Of a DNA stretch of 40,722 bases, positions 20,410 to 30,972 are shown piece after piece. The stretch is from NCBI GenBank assembly GCA_021738505.1, contig JAIPBW010000024.1:1-40722 (forward strand), written 5' to 3'. How positions within the stretch are numbered: position 1 is the stretch's first letter; every line of letters starts with the position of its first letter. The position numbers and the translations under genes were made by a program. The DNA is from Bacteroidales bacterium. GTDB lineage: Bacteria > Bacteroidota > Bacteroidia > Bacteroidales > PWNQ01. A model generated the notes under the pieces. It was given only the letters and a program-made list of their open reading frames with translations, was not told the origin of the DNA and did not search any database.

Positions 20410-21603
20410 TCAAACCTTATCCGGTATGGCATATCGATACAATGCAATTATATCCGACTCTTCAAGGGGCATATTTTCCGAGTCCAACAAAAAGACGGCT
20501 CCATTATGCAAGAATGTTTGTACTGCGGCCATATTCATTAGAGCCGCATTATCATCAGTCTTTTCGCTATCCAACTGCACATTATGAGCTTGTCCGTCGT
20601 AAGAGCCATATTGCTCTTTCCCTTCATTCAGGAATAACGCTTCCACCCGGCCTTCAAAAGCAGCCGGAAGGATATCCGCATAATTCTTCGCCACATAATC
20701 AGTAGCTTGCTTTTCTTTTATCTGATCATAGTATTCCCTCAAACTCTTCATAAAATACGGCTCCATTTTTTCCCAGGCAAGCTGATGTATCGTCTGAATA
20801 TCGAGTCCTTCGGGATTTCTTTGCACATAATCGGAGTATACATATTTGTAGTCAAATACTTTGTCAAGTTCGCCTTTATGCTGCGCTTCGGTAAACAACA
20901 ACAATGGTATTTCTTCATTATTCAGCAACTCCGTCAAACCGTTGTTCACAGCCTGCATAAAAGCTGTTATTTCTTCATCTTTATCATCTTTTCCGGAGCC
21001 ATGACCATGCATAGCATCTTTCATGCGTCCACCCTGATCGGGACGGCTTTGCAGCGTTTTTTGTTCATAATCGTACCCTACGACATCTTGTACATTTTTA
21101 GGTACCAGATCATCAATTTTTATTTCGTTGATGCTAAACCGGCTTGCCTCATAGAGTTTGACCTGCTTTAAATTTAGAGCCAGAATATAAAATCGTCTGT
21201 CATTGTTAAACAAAGACAACACAGGTTTTAAGTAAAAGTGATCATGCACATAATAACTTTCTCTGAACCTTATCGGCAACGAAAAATATTCCAGGCCATC
21301 AGCATTTAAAAACAAGGCGAGGCCATCCAGTTGACGACGCCAGAAGTTTCCGTCTTCCATAAGGTCTGTCAATGGTTGCAGGTAATCTTTAATTTTCTTC
21401 TCGTTCCATTCGTACTTTTTAAATTCTTCTTTCAACGCCTTTAAGATGTTTTTAAAGCGGATCTGTTGTTTCTTCTCTATCTCAATACCTGTTCTCATGG
21501 TAGGCAAAAAAATCGAAACACAAAACGGCTGATGCACCTTTGCCAATTCCCGAACTTTTGCCTCCGAAATAATACCTGTTGTGTTACGTTCTTTCATTTC
21601 CAT
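20410..21603 (-). CDS. Bacterial archaeo-eukaryotic release factor-like (baeRF family) protein
   Basis: CVSIFLPTMRTG N-terminal motif; FYILALNLKQVKLYEASRFSINEI; C-terminal GRVEALFLNEGKEQYGSYD typical of baeRF proteins. Confidence 0.7.
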   Translation of the reverse strand: MEMKERNTTGIISEAKVRELAKVHQPFCVSIFLPTMRTGIEIEKKQQIRFKNILKALKEEFKKYEWNEKKIKDYLQPLTDLMEDGNFWRRQLDGLALFLNADGLEYFSLPIRFRESYYVHDHFYLKPVLSLFNNDRRFYILALNLKQVKLYEASRFSINEIKIDDLVPKNVQDVVGYDYEQKTLQSRPDQGGRMKDAMHGHGSGKDDKDEEITAFMQAVNNGLTELLNNEEIPLLLFTEAQHKGELDKVFDYKYVYSDYVQRNPEGLDIQTIHQLAWEKMEPYFMKSLREYYDQIKEKQATDYVAKNYADILPAAFEGRVEALFLNEGKEQYGSYDGQAHNVQLDSEKTDDNAALMNMAAVQTFLHNGAVFLLDSENMPLEESDIIALYRYAIPDKV

Positions 21604-21776
21604 TTTCGATTATTTTTTTGTTTTCCAATTGTTAAAACATACATAAAAAGCAATTGTTTAGTCATTTATACAATGATTAGAATTTAAAAATCATATAAAT
21701 TAATACATACACACTAGCAATCATTAAACGTTTAAATTTTGTACTTTTGCCCACTTTTTAGGAGGAATACTATATT

Positions 21777-23354
21777 ATGACATTAAAGCAGGAAATACAG
21801 AAACGCAAGACCTTCGCAATCGTCAGTCACCCTGACGCCGGGAAAACCACACTTACGGAGAAGTTTCTTTTATTCGGCGGAGCCATACAGGTCGCCGGTG
21901 CTGTAAAGTCCAACAAGATTACCAAAACGGCTACTTCGGACTTTATGGAGATAGAAAAGCAAAGAGGGATTTCCGTAGCGACCTCTGTGATGGGCTTTGA
22001 ATACAGGAATTATAAGGTAAATATCCTTGACACTCCGGGACACCAGGATTTTGCCGAGGATACATTTCGCACGCTGACGGCTGCCGACAGCGCTATTGTA
22101 GTTATCGATGCCGCTAAGGGAGTAGAGCCCCAGACGCGCCGCCTGGTAGAAGTTTTGCGGATGCGTGATACACCTATCATTGTTTTTGTCAATAAACTCG
22201 ACCGCCCCGGGAAAGACCCTTTTGAACTTATGGATGAAATTGAGGAAACCCTAAATATTAAGGTTCGACCTTTAAGCTGGCCTATCGGAATGGGAAATGA
22301 TTTTAAAGGTGTTTATGATATTTATAGCCAAAAGCTCAAGTTATTCCGCCCTAACGAAAAGTCAGATGATGAAAACAGTTTTGTCTTTGAAGACCTTGAT
22401 GACGCCGAACTGAATGAAGCCATGGGTAAAGACATCAGCACGTTAAAAGACGATCTGGAATTGGTAGATGGAGTATACCCTGAATTTAAACACCAGGAAT
22501 ATCAATCAGCCAATATCACCCCGGTTTTCTTTGGAAGTGCTCTGAATAACTTTGGTGTGCAGGAAATTTTGGATTGCTTTCTGGACATAGCCCCTAACCC
22601 ATTAGGCGGCAAAGCAGAAGAACGCACCGTTAAGCCTGAAGAGAATAATTTCTCCGGGTTTGTTTTTAAAATTCACGCCAACCTGGATCCGAACCACAGG
22701 GATAGAATTGCTTTTGTCCGCATAAATTCAGGGATCTTTAAGCGTAATCAGTTTTATCATCATGTACGTCAGGATAAGCAGATCCGCTTTGCTTCACCTA
22801 CCGCATTTATGGCCTCGAAAAAATCGGTTATTGATGAAGCATATCCGGGTGATATTGTTGGACTTCATGATACAGGACACTTTAAGATCGGAGATACCCT
22901 TACCGAAGGCGAAAAGATACACTTCAAAGGCATGCCCAGCTTTTCACCGGAATTATTCAAGTATATCGAAAATGCTGACCCGATGAAATCCAAACAGCTT
23001 CACAAAGGCATCGACCAATTGATGGACGAAGGTGTAGCTCAGCTGTTCACCGGACGCACCTCAGGACGAAAAATCATCGGAACCGTAGGACAATTGCAGT
23101 TTGAGGTGATACAATATCGTTTATTGCACGAATACGGCGCCAAATGCCGTTACGAAGACATTAGGTTATACAAGACCTGCTGGATAACTTCCGATAACAA
23201 AGAAGTATTAAATGACTTTATAGACCGCAAATCCCGGAACATGGCAATCGATAAAGAAGGACGGGACGTTTTTCTGGCTGAGTCTCCTTTTGCCCTGCAA
23301 ATGGCGCAGGAGAAATATCCCGAGATAGAGTTTCACTTTACGAGTGAGTTCTGA
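21777..23354 (+). CDS. prfC: Peptide chain release factor 3
   Basis: GTPase motifs [71 protein letters not shown]. Confidence 0.97.
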   Translation: MTLKQEIQKRKTFAIVSHPDAGKTTLTEKFLLFGGAIQVAGAVKSNKITKTATSDFMEIEKQRGISVATSVMGFEYRNYKVNILDTPGHQDFAEDTFRTLTAADSAIVVIDAAKGVEPQTRRLVEVLRMRDTPIIVFVNKLDRPGKDPFELMDEIEETLNIKVRPLSWPIGMGNDFKGVYDIYSQKLKLFRPNEKSDDENSFVFEDLDDAELNEAMGKDISTLKDDLELVDGVYPEFKHQEYQSANITPVFFGSALNNFGVQEILDCFLDIAPNPLGGKAEERTVKPEENNFSGFVFKIHANLDPNHRDRIAFVRINSGIFKRNQFYHHVRQDKQIRFASPTAFMASKKSVIDEAYPGDIVGLHDTGHFKIGDTLTEGEKIHFKGMPSFSPELFKYIENADPMKSKQLHKGIDQLMDEGVAQLFTGRTSGRKIIGTVGQLQFEVIQYRLLHEYGAKCRYEDIRLYKTCWITSDNKEVLNDFIDRKSRNMAIDKEGRDVFLAESPFALQMAQEKYPEIEFHFTSEF

Positions 23355-23447
23355 TGTAATGTCTTACAAAGAAACCGCCCTGCCATATTTAAACTGCCCT
23401 GTCATATTATTTTTCTGTAAATTTTTCTGACATAAGTTGTAAGCATT

Positions 23448-23455
23448 TATCTTTG
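23448..23455 (+). promoter_or_regulatory. Candidate -7 element (TATCTTTG) upstream of sdaA
   Basis: TAnnTTTG 18 nt upstream of the ATG; -33 element not convincing. Confidence 0.4.
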
Positions 23456-23472
23456 CGGCAAATTTTGAACAT

Positions 23473-24678
23473 ATGCAATCACTAAAAAAACTATACAGAA
23501 TTGGCAAGGGCCCTTCGAGCAGTCATACTATGGGGCCACACAAGGCAGCACTGCAGTTTCTCAAGAAACATTCGAAAGCCAATCATTATCGCGTTACTTT
23601 ATATGGCAGTCTGGCCGCAACAGGCAAAGGCCACCTTACCAATAAGGTTATTGAAGACGTATTTGAGAACCATACGATTGAGATAGTATGGAAACCTGAG
23701 ATTGTCCTGCCCAAACATCCGAATGCTCTAAATTTTGAAGCGTACGATAGCTCCAACACCTTGATTGAATCCTGGACGGCCTATTCCTTAGGTGGCGGAG
23801 CCATTATTGATGACAACACAAATCTGGAAGAGGACAATATCTATCCCTTAAGCAAGATAGATGAGATCCTGAAATGGTGTCACTCGAATGGCAAACAATT
23901 GTGGGAATATGTAGATATCCATGAAGATCCTGAAATATGGGATTATTTGGATGAGATTTGGTCTGTAATGCAAAAGTCTATCAAACGGGGCATCGAGACC
24001 GAAGGCACGCTGGAAGGAGGATTAAAATTACCCCGAAAAGCAGCGCATTATTATCAAAAGTCACAAAACTTTTCCGGACAGGTCCGTCGTCGCGGGATGT
24101 TGTTTGCCTATGCTCTGGCGGTATCAGAAGAAAATGCTGCAGGCGGAGAGATCGTTACAGCCCCCACTTGCGGAGCCAGCGGCACATTACCTGCTGTCTT
24201 AAAATATCATAGTCAGTTTAACAAACAAACACGAAAAAACATCCTGAAAGCCCTTGCAACCGCAGGTTTATTTGGAAATGCCGTAAAACACAATGCCTCC
24301 ATTTCCGGTGCTGAAGTAGGCTGCCAGGGCGAAGTAGGAACCGGATGCGCCATGGCTTCCGCAGCCACCACAAGACTTTTCGGAGGCTCTATTCATCAGA
24401 TCGAATATGCGGCTGAAATTGCTATGGAACACCATTTAGGACTTACATGCGATCCTCTGCTGGGGCTGGTACAAATCCCCTGCATCGAACGCAATGTGTT
24501 TGCCGCAGCCAGAGCCCTTAATCACGGGAACTTTGCACTGCTGTCTGACGGAAGACACCGCATATCTTTCGATCAGGTTGTGGACTCCATGAATGCCACC
24601 GGAAAAGACCTGTCGAGTTTTTATAAAGAGACATCAAAAGGCGGGCTGGCATTACTGAAAGGACTGGCAGAAGAGTAA
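23473..24678 (+). CDS. sdaA: L-serine ammonia-lyase
   Basis: GKGPSSSHTMGPHKAA; TAPTCGASGTLPAVLKY; GAEVGCQGEVGTGCAMA; EIAMEHHLGLTCDPLLGLVQIPCIERN. Confidence 0.96.
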   Translation: MQSLKKLYRIGKGPSSSHTMGPHKAALQFLKKHSKANHYRVTLYGSLAATGKGHLTNKVIEDVFENHTIEIVWKPEIVLPKHPNALNFEAYDSSNTLIESWTAYSLGGGAIIDDNTNLEEDNIYPLSKIDEILKWCHSNGKQLWEYVDIHEDPEIWDYLDEIWSVMQKSIKRGIETEGTLEGGLKLPRKAAHYYQKSQNFSGQVRRRGMLFAYALAVSEENAAGGEIVTAPTCGASGTLPAVLKYHSQFNKQTRKNILKALATAGLFGNAVKHNASISGAEVGCQGEVGTGCAMASAATTRLFGGSIHQIEYAAEIAMEHHLGLTCDPLLGLVQIPCIERNVFAAARALNHGNFALLSDGRHRISFDQVVDSMNATGKDLSSFYKETSKGGLALLKGLAEE

Positions 24679-24742
24679 CTTCGTGTCGGGTATTTAAAAA
24701 GTCGCTTATCCATTTTATTGCTTAGACTTCAAGGTATTTCCA

Positions 24743-24773
24743 TTTGTCAGACCGGAAAAAATCTGTATTTTTG
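24743..24773 (+). promoter_or_regulatory. Promoter of tRNA-Ser (TTTG-N19-TATTTTTG)
   Basis: TTTG 24743-24746, 19-nt spacer, TATTTTTG 24766-24773, just upstream of the tRNA 5' end. Confidence 0.75.
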
Positions 24774-24777
24774 CATC

Positions 24778-24866
24778 GGAGATGTGGCAGAGTGGACGAT
24801 TGCGGCGGTCTCGAAAACCGTTGTCCGGTTTATTCCGGACCGGGGGTTCGAATCCCTCCATCTCCG
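24778..24866 (+). tRNA. tRNA-Ser (anticodon CGA)
   Basis: Acceptor GGAGATG/CATCTCC, anticodon loop CTCGAAA, long variable arm, GGTTCGAATCC T-arm. Confidence 0.95.
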
Positions 24867-24867
24867 C

Positions 24868-24940
24868 AAAACAGTTTGGAGCAAGAGTATTGAGCGAGAG
24901 TTTTGAGCTGCGCCATTGTACTTTTGCTCCAAATTGTTTT
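24868..24940. repeat. Inverted repeat immediately downstream of tRNA-Ser
   Basis: AAAACAGTTTGGAGCAA ... TTGCTCCAAATTGTTTT, 17-bp arms with one G-T wobble, 39-nt loop. Confidence 0.85.
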
Positions 24941-25161
24941 GTCCCTAATTACTCACACTCAAACTCAATTCTCGTTATGTTTGATTTTGAAAACCTTGAA
25001 GTATACTCTAAATCTAAAATATTCAACCAAACGATTTTTAGATTAATCCAAAGTCATAAATATGATAGGATAACCAATTAAGAAGAGCCTCCAATATATT
25101 CAGCAGAAATGTTATCTGATCTCATTAACATTTTATATATATTTGCTAAAATTTACGGCTC

Positions 25162-26064
25162 ATGCGTTATATCCGCTTATTAATTATCATTATTTTTTCC
25201 ATCATCATCAAATTTTCACTTGGCCAGAATGCGACATATCCCGGGCTGGTACAATTAAATCCATATGTGGTTAACCCTGCTGCTATTTCAAGCACAGAAA
25301 ACCTGGAAATGATGCTTTGTGGTTCATATTTCGAAACCTATATAGAAAACAAAAATAATATGGGTTTTACTGCTGATGCGCGTTATTCACCAAAGAAAAC
25401 AAGCAGTAGTTTGATGCTCCGCTATAACATAGACTATGAACATAAGTACCGCTATTCTGAAGATATCAGGCTTGGATATGCTTACCAATATAGCATCAAA
25501 GAAAACAGGAGCATTAGTGCCGGCGTCAGTTTATCGCATTACGACTACGAATACGACTTTACCGTATTCGATCTCCCTGGAACGGATTATCAAAAATTCA
25601 CAGGCGATGGTTTAGCAATATCGCCCGGTATATTGATAAAAATTAATCGCTTTAGCATCAGCGCAAGCTCCCGTTTACACTTTAACGTAAAAAACGTCTA
25701 TGATTATGAATTAAAAGAAGACCTTATTAATGTCCAAACTCCTTTCTGGGCAAAAGAAAACATCACTATCGCCCATAAAATCAGGGTTTCACCATCAGTT
25801 GAACTTAAGCCTTATATCCGATACATTGCTGCCGAAAACCACATCTTAAGTTATATTGTGCAAGAGTTTTGGGATTATGAGTACGGCTGCAGATTCCGCT
25901 ATAAAAGCAAGCTTGAGTCAGGTGCTGGATTTACGATGCATAGCTTTTATCTGTATAGTAGATACCAGGTTAGTAATCTCGTTGATGTTGCAGCAATGTT
26001 AAGTTATAAGGAGTATGATCTTGCACCACTCCGGGTGTCATGCCAATTGGGTTTTCAGTTTTAA
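25162..26064 (+). CDS. PorP/SprF family outer membrane protein
   Basis: QNATYPGLVQLNPYVVNPAAISSTENLEMMLCGS typical N-terminus; barrel-like repeats. Confidence 0.85.
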   Translation: MRYIRLLIIIIFSIIIKFSLGQNATYPGLVQLNPYVVNPAAISSTENLEMMLCGSYFETYIENKNNMGFTADARYSPKKTSSSLMLRYNIDYEHKYRYSEDIRLGYAYQYSIKENRSISAGVSLSHYDYEYDFTVFDLPGTDYQKFTGDGLAISPGILIKINRFSISASSRLHFNVKNVYDYELKEDLINVQTPFWAKENITIAHKIRVSPSVELKPYIRYIAAENHILSYIVQEFWDYEYGCRFRYKSKLESGAGFTMHSFYLYSRYQVSNLVDVAAMLSYKEYDLAPLRVSCQLGFQF

Positions 26065-26623
26065 TGTTTTTTATAAGCACATTAAACAAGCTTATCCCAA
26101 AGCTTCTGCAAAGCTCATCTTCTTAATTGAAATGAATCAGCTCTTTCTGAAAAAAATTCTTTCCTTTGACAAAATTCCCCAAAGGATGATTGCGCAGCTT
26201 ATTACCGGACTTAGCTTTGCTTTAAAAAAGCGAAATATAATATTCCCGTTTGATTTTTACTGTTCCTTAATATGCTTCCAGGGCAGACAAATATTCGCAA
26301 CTGCGGTTAGCTGGAAAAGCAAGCCGCATGTAGCAGTCTTAATGACATGTGTATCCATCGGCAAGGAGTTTTCCCGTTTATTCTCTTCTGTTAAAGAAAT
26401 TGAATTATGAACCATGGTATGATTAGCCGGCGGGCGGAATACACGCGAACATAATTATCAAGAAGCTTAAAAGCTTGTGCAGCGGGAGTATTACTAGTTA
26501 TGGCCAGCTCCCCCGAATAAATGACAGGATAAACATCTGACCTGTTTAGTGTTTGTTCTTAATGGTCAAGTTCAAAGTTTACCCCGCATTTATCAGGGGC
26601 TTGCGAAAATTTTAAACCGCAGT

Positions 26624-26641
26624 ATCCGCCAGCCGGCGGAT
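26624..26641. repeat. Short GC-rich inverted repeat ATCCGCC-AGCC-GGCGGAT
   Basis: 7-bp perfect arms downstream of the large T9SS protein gene (3' side on the minus strand). Confidence 0.6.
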
Positions 26642-26695
26642 TAGAGGATTTAAAATTTGAGCAACAACCCAGAAACCGGACATTATTGACAGACA

Positions 26696-29600
26696 CTAAT
26701 TAATAATGAGTTTCCGCGTCACCGACTCACCGTTCTCTGTCTTAATTTGTATGAAATAAATTCCCTTTTCCAGGCCGGGAGTAAAGTTATAATTCCTTTT
26801 ATCGCCGATGGATATTGTTTTGAGTAAACGGGAACTCACATCATAAATTTGAATCTGCCTGAGGCCATCTCCGGCCTGAATATTCAGGCTGGTTTCATTA
26901 AGCGGATTGGGAAATACTTTCACCTCAGCTTCTCCGGACATATTCACCACAACTATTGGAGAATAATGGAATTCTCCATTAAAATCATACTGTTTCAAAC
27001 GGTAGTAATTGTTGCCGTTAATCGGATGATTATCAATAGAGGAATAGTGCTTCAGTGAGTTGGAATTTCCGGATCCGTCTACTTTTCCGATGATTTCCCA
27101 GTTATCAACATCGGCCGATCTTTGGATGCTGAAATAATCATTGTTTATTTCGCTTGCAGTAGTCCAATGGAGTTTCACCTTATTGTCCTGTTCCGAGGCA
27201 CGGAAATCTAAGAGTTCCACCGGGAAAGGGTCCGTATCCCCATTACCTTCTCCAACTGCAAACCAATCACCGGCAGAGAAGTCCACGTTATTGAAAGTCA
27301 CTGTAGAGCCTGAAAAATTGTTCATGGGGATTTTCGAAGCATTTTCAAAATCACCGTCATCGGAATCAATCATCAGCACCAGGGCACCGAGGCTGTTATA
27401 CGTCCAGCCGGATAAATCAACTCTGACTGTCACCAGCCCGACATTGCCGGTCTCATCCACACGCCATACACGGGGCATAAAATTCCCAACACCATTGGGT
27501 GTGCCGGTCCAGGGCACGGTCAAGGAATTAATATCTCCATCAACAGCAGTGTTATCATCACCCCAGAACAAATAATCACCGTCTCCCAGGGAGCTGGCGT
27601 TATTTATACGCACGCGGCTTCTGCCTTTGCTGTCAGTATGCATGTTTGAAGAATTTTCCCTGCCAATTCCGCTTACATTGTGATAATAATGGGGATGGGT
27701 GGAATTGTCTTTGTCATAGGCATACATATCGTTTGCGCTGAGCGCAATATCATATTTCGACGAAAGATAATTGTGAATGATTTTCCGCTGTGCCGGGTTG
27801 ATTTCCATATTAAAAATGATAAGCTCTGCAAAATCACCGTTATATGTTTGTTCGCTTTCGTAATTGGCGTCTATTCCATCCTGCTCAGCTCCCAATGCCA
27901 GACATCCGCCCTGAGTTATTTCAAAAGTGGAACCCGGATTAACGGTAACTGGTGAACCTCCGTTTAAAAAATTATCGGATTGGTCATCGGAAGTATTCCA
28001 GGTACTTGTTACTATATTGAAATTGTTATCAGCAATGTTGAGCCCGGAATTTGTGTTGTGATTTGAACGATAAACCGTCAGGTCAGAACTGTTGATAAGC
28101 AAATAATCATTGAGATTGGCGCTGGAAGCATAGGATATGATTCCGTCCATATTGGAATTATTATTCTTATTCACAAAGATAGTTGTAATCTCACCCGTCG
28201 GGAAATCATCAAAACTGTTATGCACCAGTCTGTTTTTGTCCTGATCAAAGCGTGCCACGGGAAACCCGTTAACCACTCCGGAATAATATGCCGGGCGGAA
28301 AGAATTGTCCGGTTGGGAAAGATTGTTTGAATTCCCGGAAATGTCATCCCAGGTTGCAATACGGTCTCCGTCGTTTAAGCCCGGAATGTCTTCGGCTCTT
28401 GTCCATAATTTTACATATTCCGATTTGCCTACTCCGCCGGGGCCCTCATAACCGATAATATCGTCATTTTCAATGGTGTGAGTATGTTGATCATTCGTAC
28501 CGAGTCCCGCATTAACCGGGGAACTCATACTCAAAACCACAGTCTCATTTGTCTCAATATCATTATCGTCAAAAATGTTTAAGGTAAAATTGCCGGTGCT
28601 GTTACCTGCTTTGATTTCAAATACCGGGGAAGGAATGCTGTAATCCGTATTTAAAGTTGCCGAACCGGATGAAGCTATATCCACCTGGATATCTTTTTCA
28701 CTGGCAGCCGAAAGTGATATACCGATGCTCCGGCTGGCATTATTTTCAGTAGCAGAAGAAGATGTGGACGCAAACTCAATATCCGGCGCTACGTCATCAT
28801 CTTCGATGGTATATGTATGAGCAGAAGGAGATTGCAGGTTGCAGTTTTGCGGATTGGAAAGAGATATGACAATGGTTTGATCGTATTCATCCGTATTATC
28901 ATTAATGATGGAAAAATCAATGGTGGCAGTGGTAACTTCGGGATCAAAGGTAAGCTTTCCCGAACTAAAGCTATAGTCTGCTGTTTCTGCAGTCCCGCCG
29001 GTAATATCGTAATCGACATAGGTATTTGACGTATTGTCTGCTGCCGACAAGCTTACAGCAAGACTCACGTTTGTAACTGATTCCGTGGCTGAAGAGGCTG
29101 AGGCATCAAAACTCACTTTACGGGAGTTGTCATTATCATAGATCGTATGGGTAAATTCATCGTTGGCTCCCAGACTTACGCCTGTTGAAGGATTGGAAAG
29201 CTGGATTTTAAATGTTTCACCTGGTTCCGCGTCAGAATCATCCACCACATTTATACTGATGGTGGTTTGACGATCACCGGCTGAGATTGTGGCTGTATTC
29301 CCGGATACAGCTGTGTAATCGTCACCGGAAGTGGCTGAGCCTGCTACAGTGGAATAATCCACTGATGTATTTCCGGATGAGATGTAATTTATTGAAATGG
29401 TAGCGGATGCATCGGAGTCCTCCAGAGCAGAACCTGCAACGGTTTCAAATTCGATATACGGATCAATGGAGACAATCGTTACATAATCTCCGTCATTGAT
29501 ATCCACGTTATTGGCTACATAATCCGAACCTGAAGCAGCAAGCTCATAAATTTCAGCACCGGAACTAAAATCACCGTCATTATCCACCATAATTCCCCAT

Positions 29601-30769
29601 TTGGTGTAATTCCCGGATAAGGCCGGCAGAGAGGAATTGTCCACAGTTACACTAACTGTCCCCATACTTCCGGTTTCATCAAAACGCCATTCACGGGAAA
29701 TCCGCTGCACATTGGCCGGCGTGTTGGTAGTGGTCCAGGATGAAACTCCGGCATCATCATGTGCAAAAAGCAAATACTCATTATCCGAGTTCATTCCGGA
29801 GGGAGCGGAAAGTTTCAGCATCCCTGCAGATTGAGCCTCCGTATGCGTATTGGAAGAATTGTAGCGACCTATTCCGGCCAAATCATGAGCATAAGCAAAA
29901 TCATATGCATAACGATCATTGGAAACAGAAAGATTATATTTATTGGCCAGATAATTGGCCAAAATTACCCTCTGCGCAGAATTCAATGCCATGTTATATC
30001 CGATAACTTCCAAAAACTGTCCGTTATGTGTCTGGCTGGATACATATCCACCGTTGGGGCTGTCCTGTTCGGCGCCTATGGAAAGGCATCCATTGGCTGT
30101 AATGGATTGCCCGCCGGAGAGCGTGGATGTATAATCCTGGTTACCGTCAATCCAAAACTCCATATTGCCTCCTGAGCTTTGCCAGCTTCCGTCAATAATG
30201 TGCCAGTTGTTATCGTTCACGGAAAGAGATGAAGTTGTCGTGTTTTGGGAAACATACATCTTCAAATTATCCGAATCATAATACATAAAGTCGTTATCAA
30301 CGGCGGAAGATGAAGCATAGGAGACCATTCCGTCACCGGACTGTCCGTCATTTCTGTTCAAAACAATAAATGTGATTTCCGATGTTGGGAAAGAGGCGAA
30401 ATTATCCTTTACCAGCCGGTTATTCGGAGTCTCAAAACTCACAGCCGGAAACGTATTCTGTATGTTAGACCGAAAGTAAGGTCTGACAGTACCACTGGAT
30501 GAGAGATGATTGGAGTTACCCGAAGCATCAGTCCATTGGGATATACGGTCTCCGTCGCTGAATCCGCTCAGGTCATCTACCTTTAACCAAAGGAAGTTGT
30601 TGGAAGAGTTGCCCACTCCTCCGGGGCCGGTCTGCGCAAATACTGATATCGAAAATAATGTGGCAAGTATTAATAAATATAACCTCATAGTGTAAGTTTT
30701 TATTAACAAATTATTTACAAAAACCCTACCACAAACACAAAGCACTGTTTTAGTAACACTTATATCCAC
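26696..30769 (-). CDS. Large T9SS-secreted protein: two LamG/concanavalin-like modules flanking three Calx-beta repeats, C-terminal sorting domain
   Basis: Calx-beta signatures (e.g. FASTSSSATENNASRSIGISL..ETNETVVLSMSSP.. HTHTIENDD); C-term VKVFPNPLNETSLNIQ...YDVSSRLLKTIS...KGIYFIQIKTENGESVTRKLIIN; true start probably MRLYLLILATLF at about 30688. Confidence 0.9.
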   Translation of the reverse strand: MDISVTKTVLCVCGRVFVNNLLIKTYTMRLYLLILATLFSISVFAQTGPGGVGNSSNNFLWLKVDDLSGFSDGDRISQWTDASGNSNHLSSSGTVRPYFRSNIQNTFPAVSFETPNNRLVKDNFASFPTSEITFIVLNRNDGQSGDGMVSYASSSAVDNDFMYYDSDNLKMYVSQNTTTSSLSVNDNNWHIIDGSWQSSGGNMEFWIDGNQDYTSTLSGGQSITANGCLSIGAEQDSPNGGYVSSQTHNGQFLEVIGYNMALNSAQRVILANYLANKYNLSVSNDRYAYDFAYAHDLAGIGRYNSSNTHTEAQSAGMLKLSAPSGMNSDNEYLLFAHDDAGVSSWTTTNTPANVQRISREWRFDETGSMGTVSVTVDNSSLPALSGNYTKWGIMVDNDGDFSSGAEIYELAASGSDYVANNVDINDGDYVTIVSIDPYIEFETVAGSALEDSDASATISINYISSGNTSVDYSTVAGSATSGDDYTAVSGNTATISAGDRQTTISINVVDDSDAEPGETFKIQLSNPSTGVSLGANDEFTHTIYDNDNSRKVSFDASASSATESVTNVSLAVSLSAADNTSNTYVDYDITGGTAETADYSFSSGKLTFDPEVTTATIDFSIINDNTDEYDQTIVISLSNPQNCNLQSPSAHTYTIEDDDVAPDIEFASTSSSATENNASRSIGISLSAASEKDIQVDIASSGSATLNTDYSIPSPVFEIKAGNSTGNFTLNIFDDNDIETNETVVLSMSSPVNAGLGTNDQHTHTIENDDIIGYEGPGGVGKSEYVKLWTRAEDIPGLNDGDRIATWDDISGNSNNLSQPDNSFRPAYYSGVVNGFPVARFDQDKNRLVHNSFDDFPTGEITTIFVNKNNNSNMDGIISYASSANLNDYLLINSSDLTVYRSNHNTNSGLNIADNNFNIVTSTWNTSDDQSDNFLNGGSPVTVNPGSTFEITQGGCLALGAEQDGIDANYESEQTYNGDFAELIIFNMEINPAQRKIIHNYLSSKYDIALSANDMYAYDKDNSTHPHYYHNVSGIGRENSSNMHTDSKGRSRVRINNASSLGDGDYLFWGDDNTAVDGDINSLTVPWTGTPNGVGNFMPRVWRVDETGNVGLVTVRVDLSGWTYNSLGALVLMIDSDDGDFENASKIPMNNFSGSTVTFNNVDFSAGDWFAVGEGNGDTDPFPVELLDFRASEQDNKVKLHWTTASEINNDYFSIQRSADVDNWEIIGKVDGSGNSNSLKHYSSIDNHPINGNNYYRLKQYDFNGEFHYSPIVVVNMSGEAEVKVFPNPLNETSLNIQAGDGLRQIQIYDVSSRLLKTISIGDKRNYNFTPGLEKGIYFIQIKTENGESVTRKLIIN

Positions 30770-30972
30770 ATTAAGGATTGAGATTATCCCACTCCGGGAA
30801 AATATTTACAATTTATATACGAAATGATTGCAGAACAAACACCATACCTGTCTCCTTACCACTCCTTCACAACACTATTAACATCAGAAAACATAAAGCT
30901 GAAATTCTGATTTGTGAAAAGTTTTGTTTAGATTTGTTTAGCAGAAAACTAAAAAGCCCGGTAAAAAACGAC

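Noticed and set aside
20707-21171. 154-aa ORF antisense to the baeRF-like gene
   Set aside because: Shadow ORF, no independent support
26015-26410. 131-aa + strand ORF after the PorP/SprF gene
   Set aside because: Overlaps the end of the PorP/SprF gene in another frame, no recognisable domain or start signal; likely chance open frame
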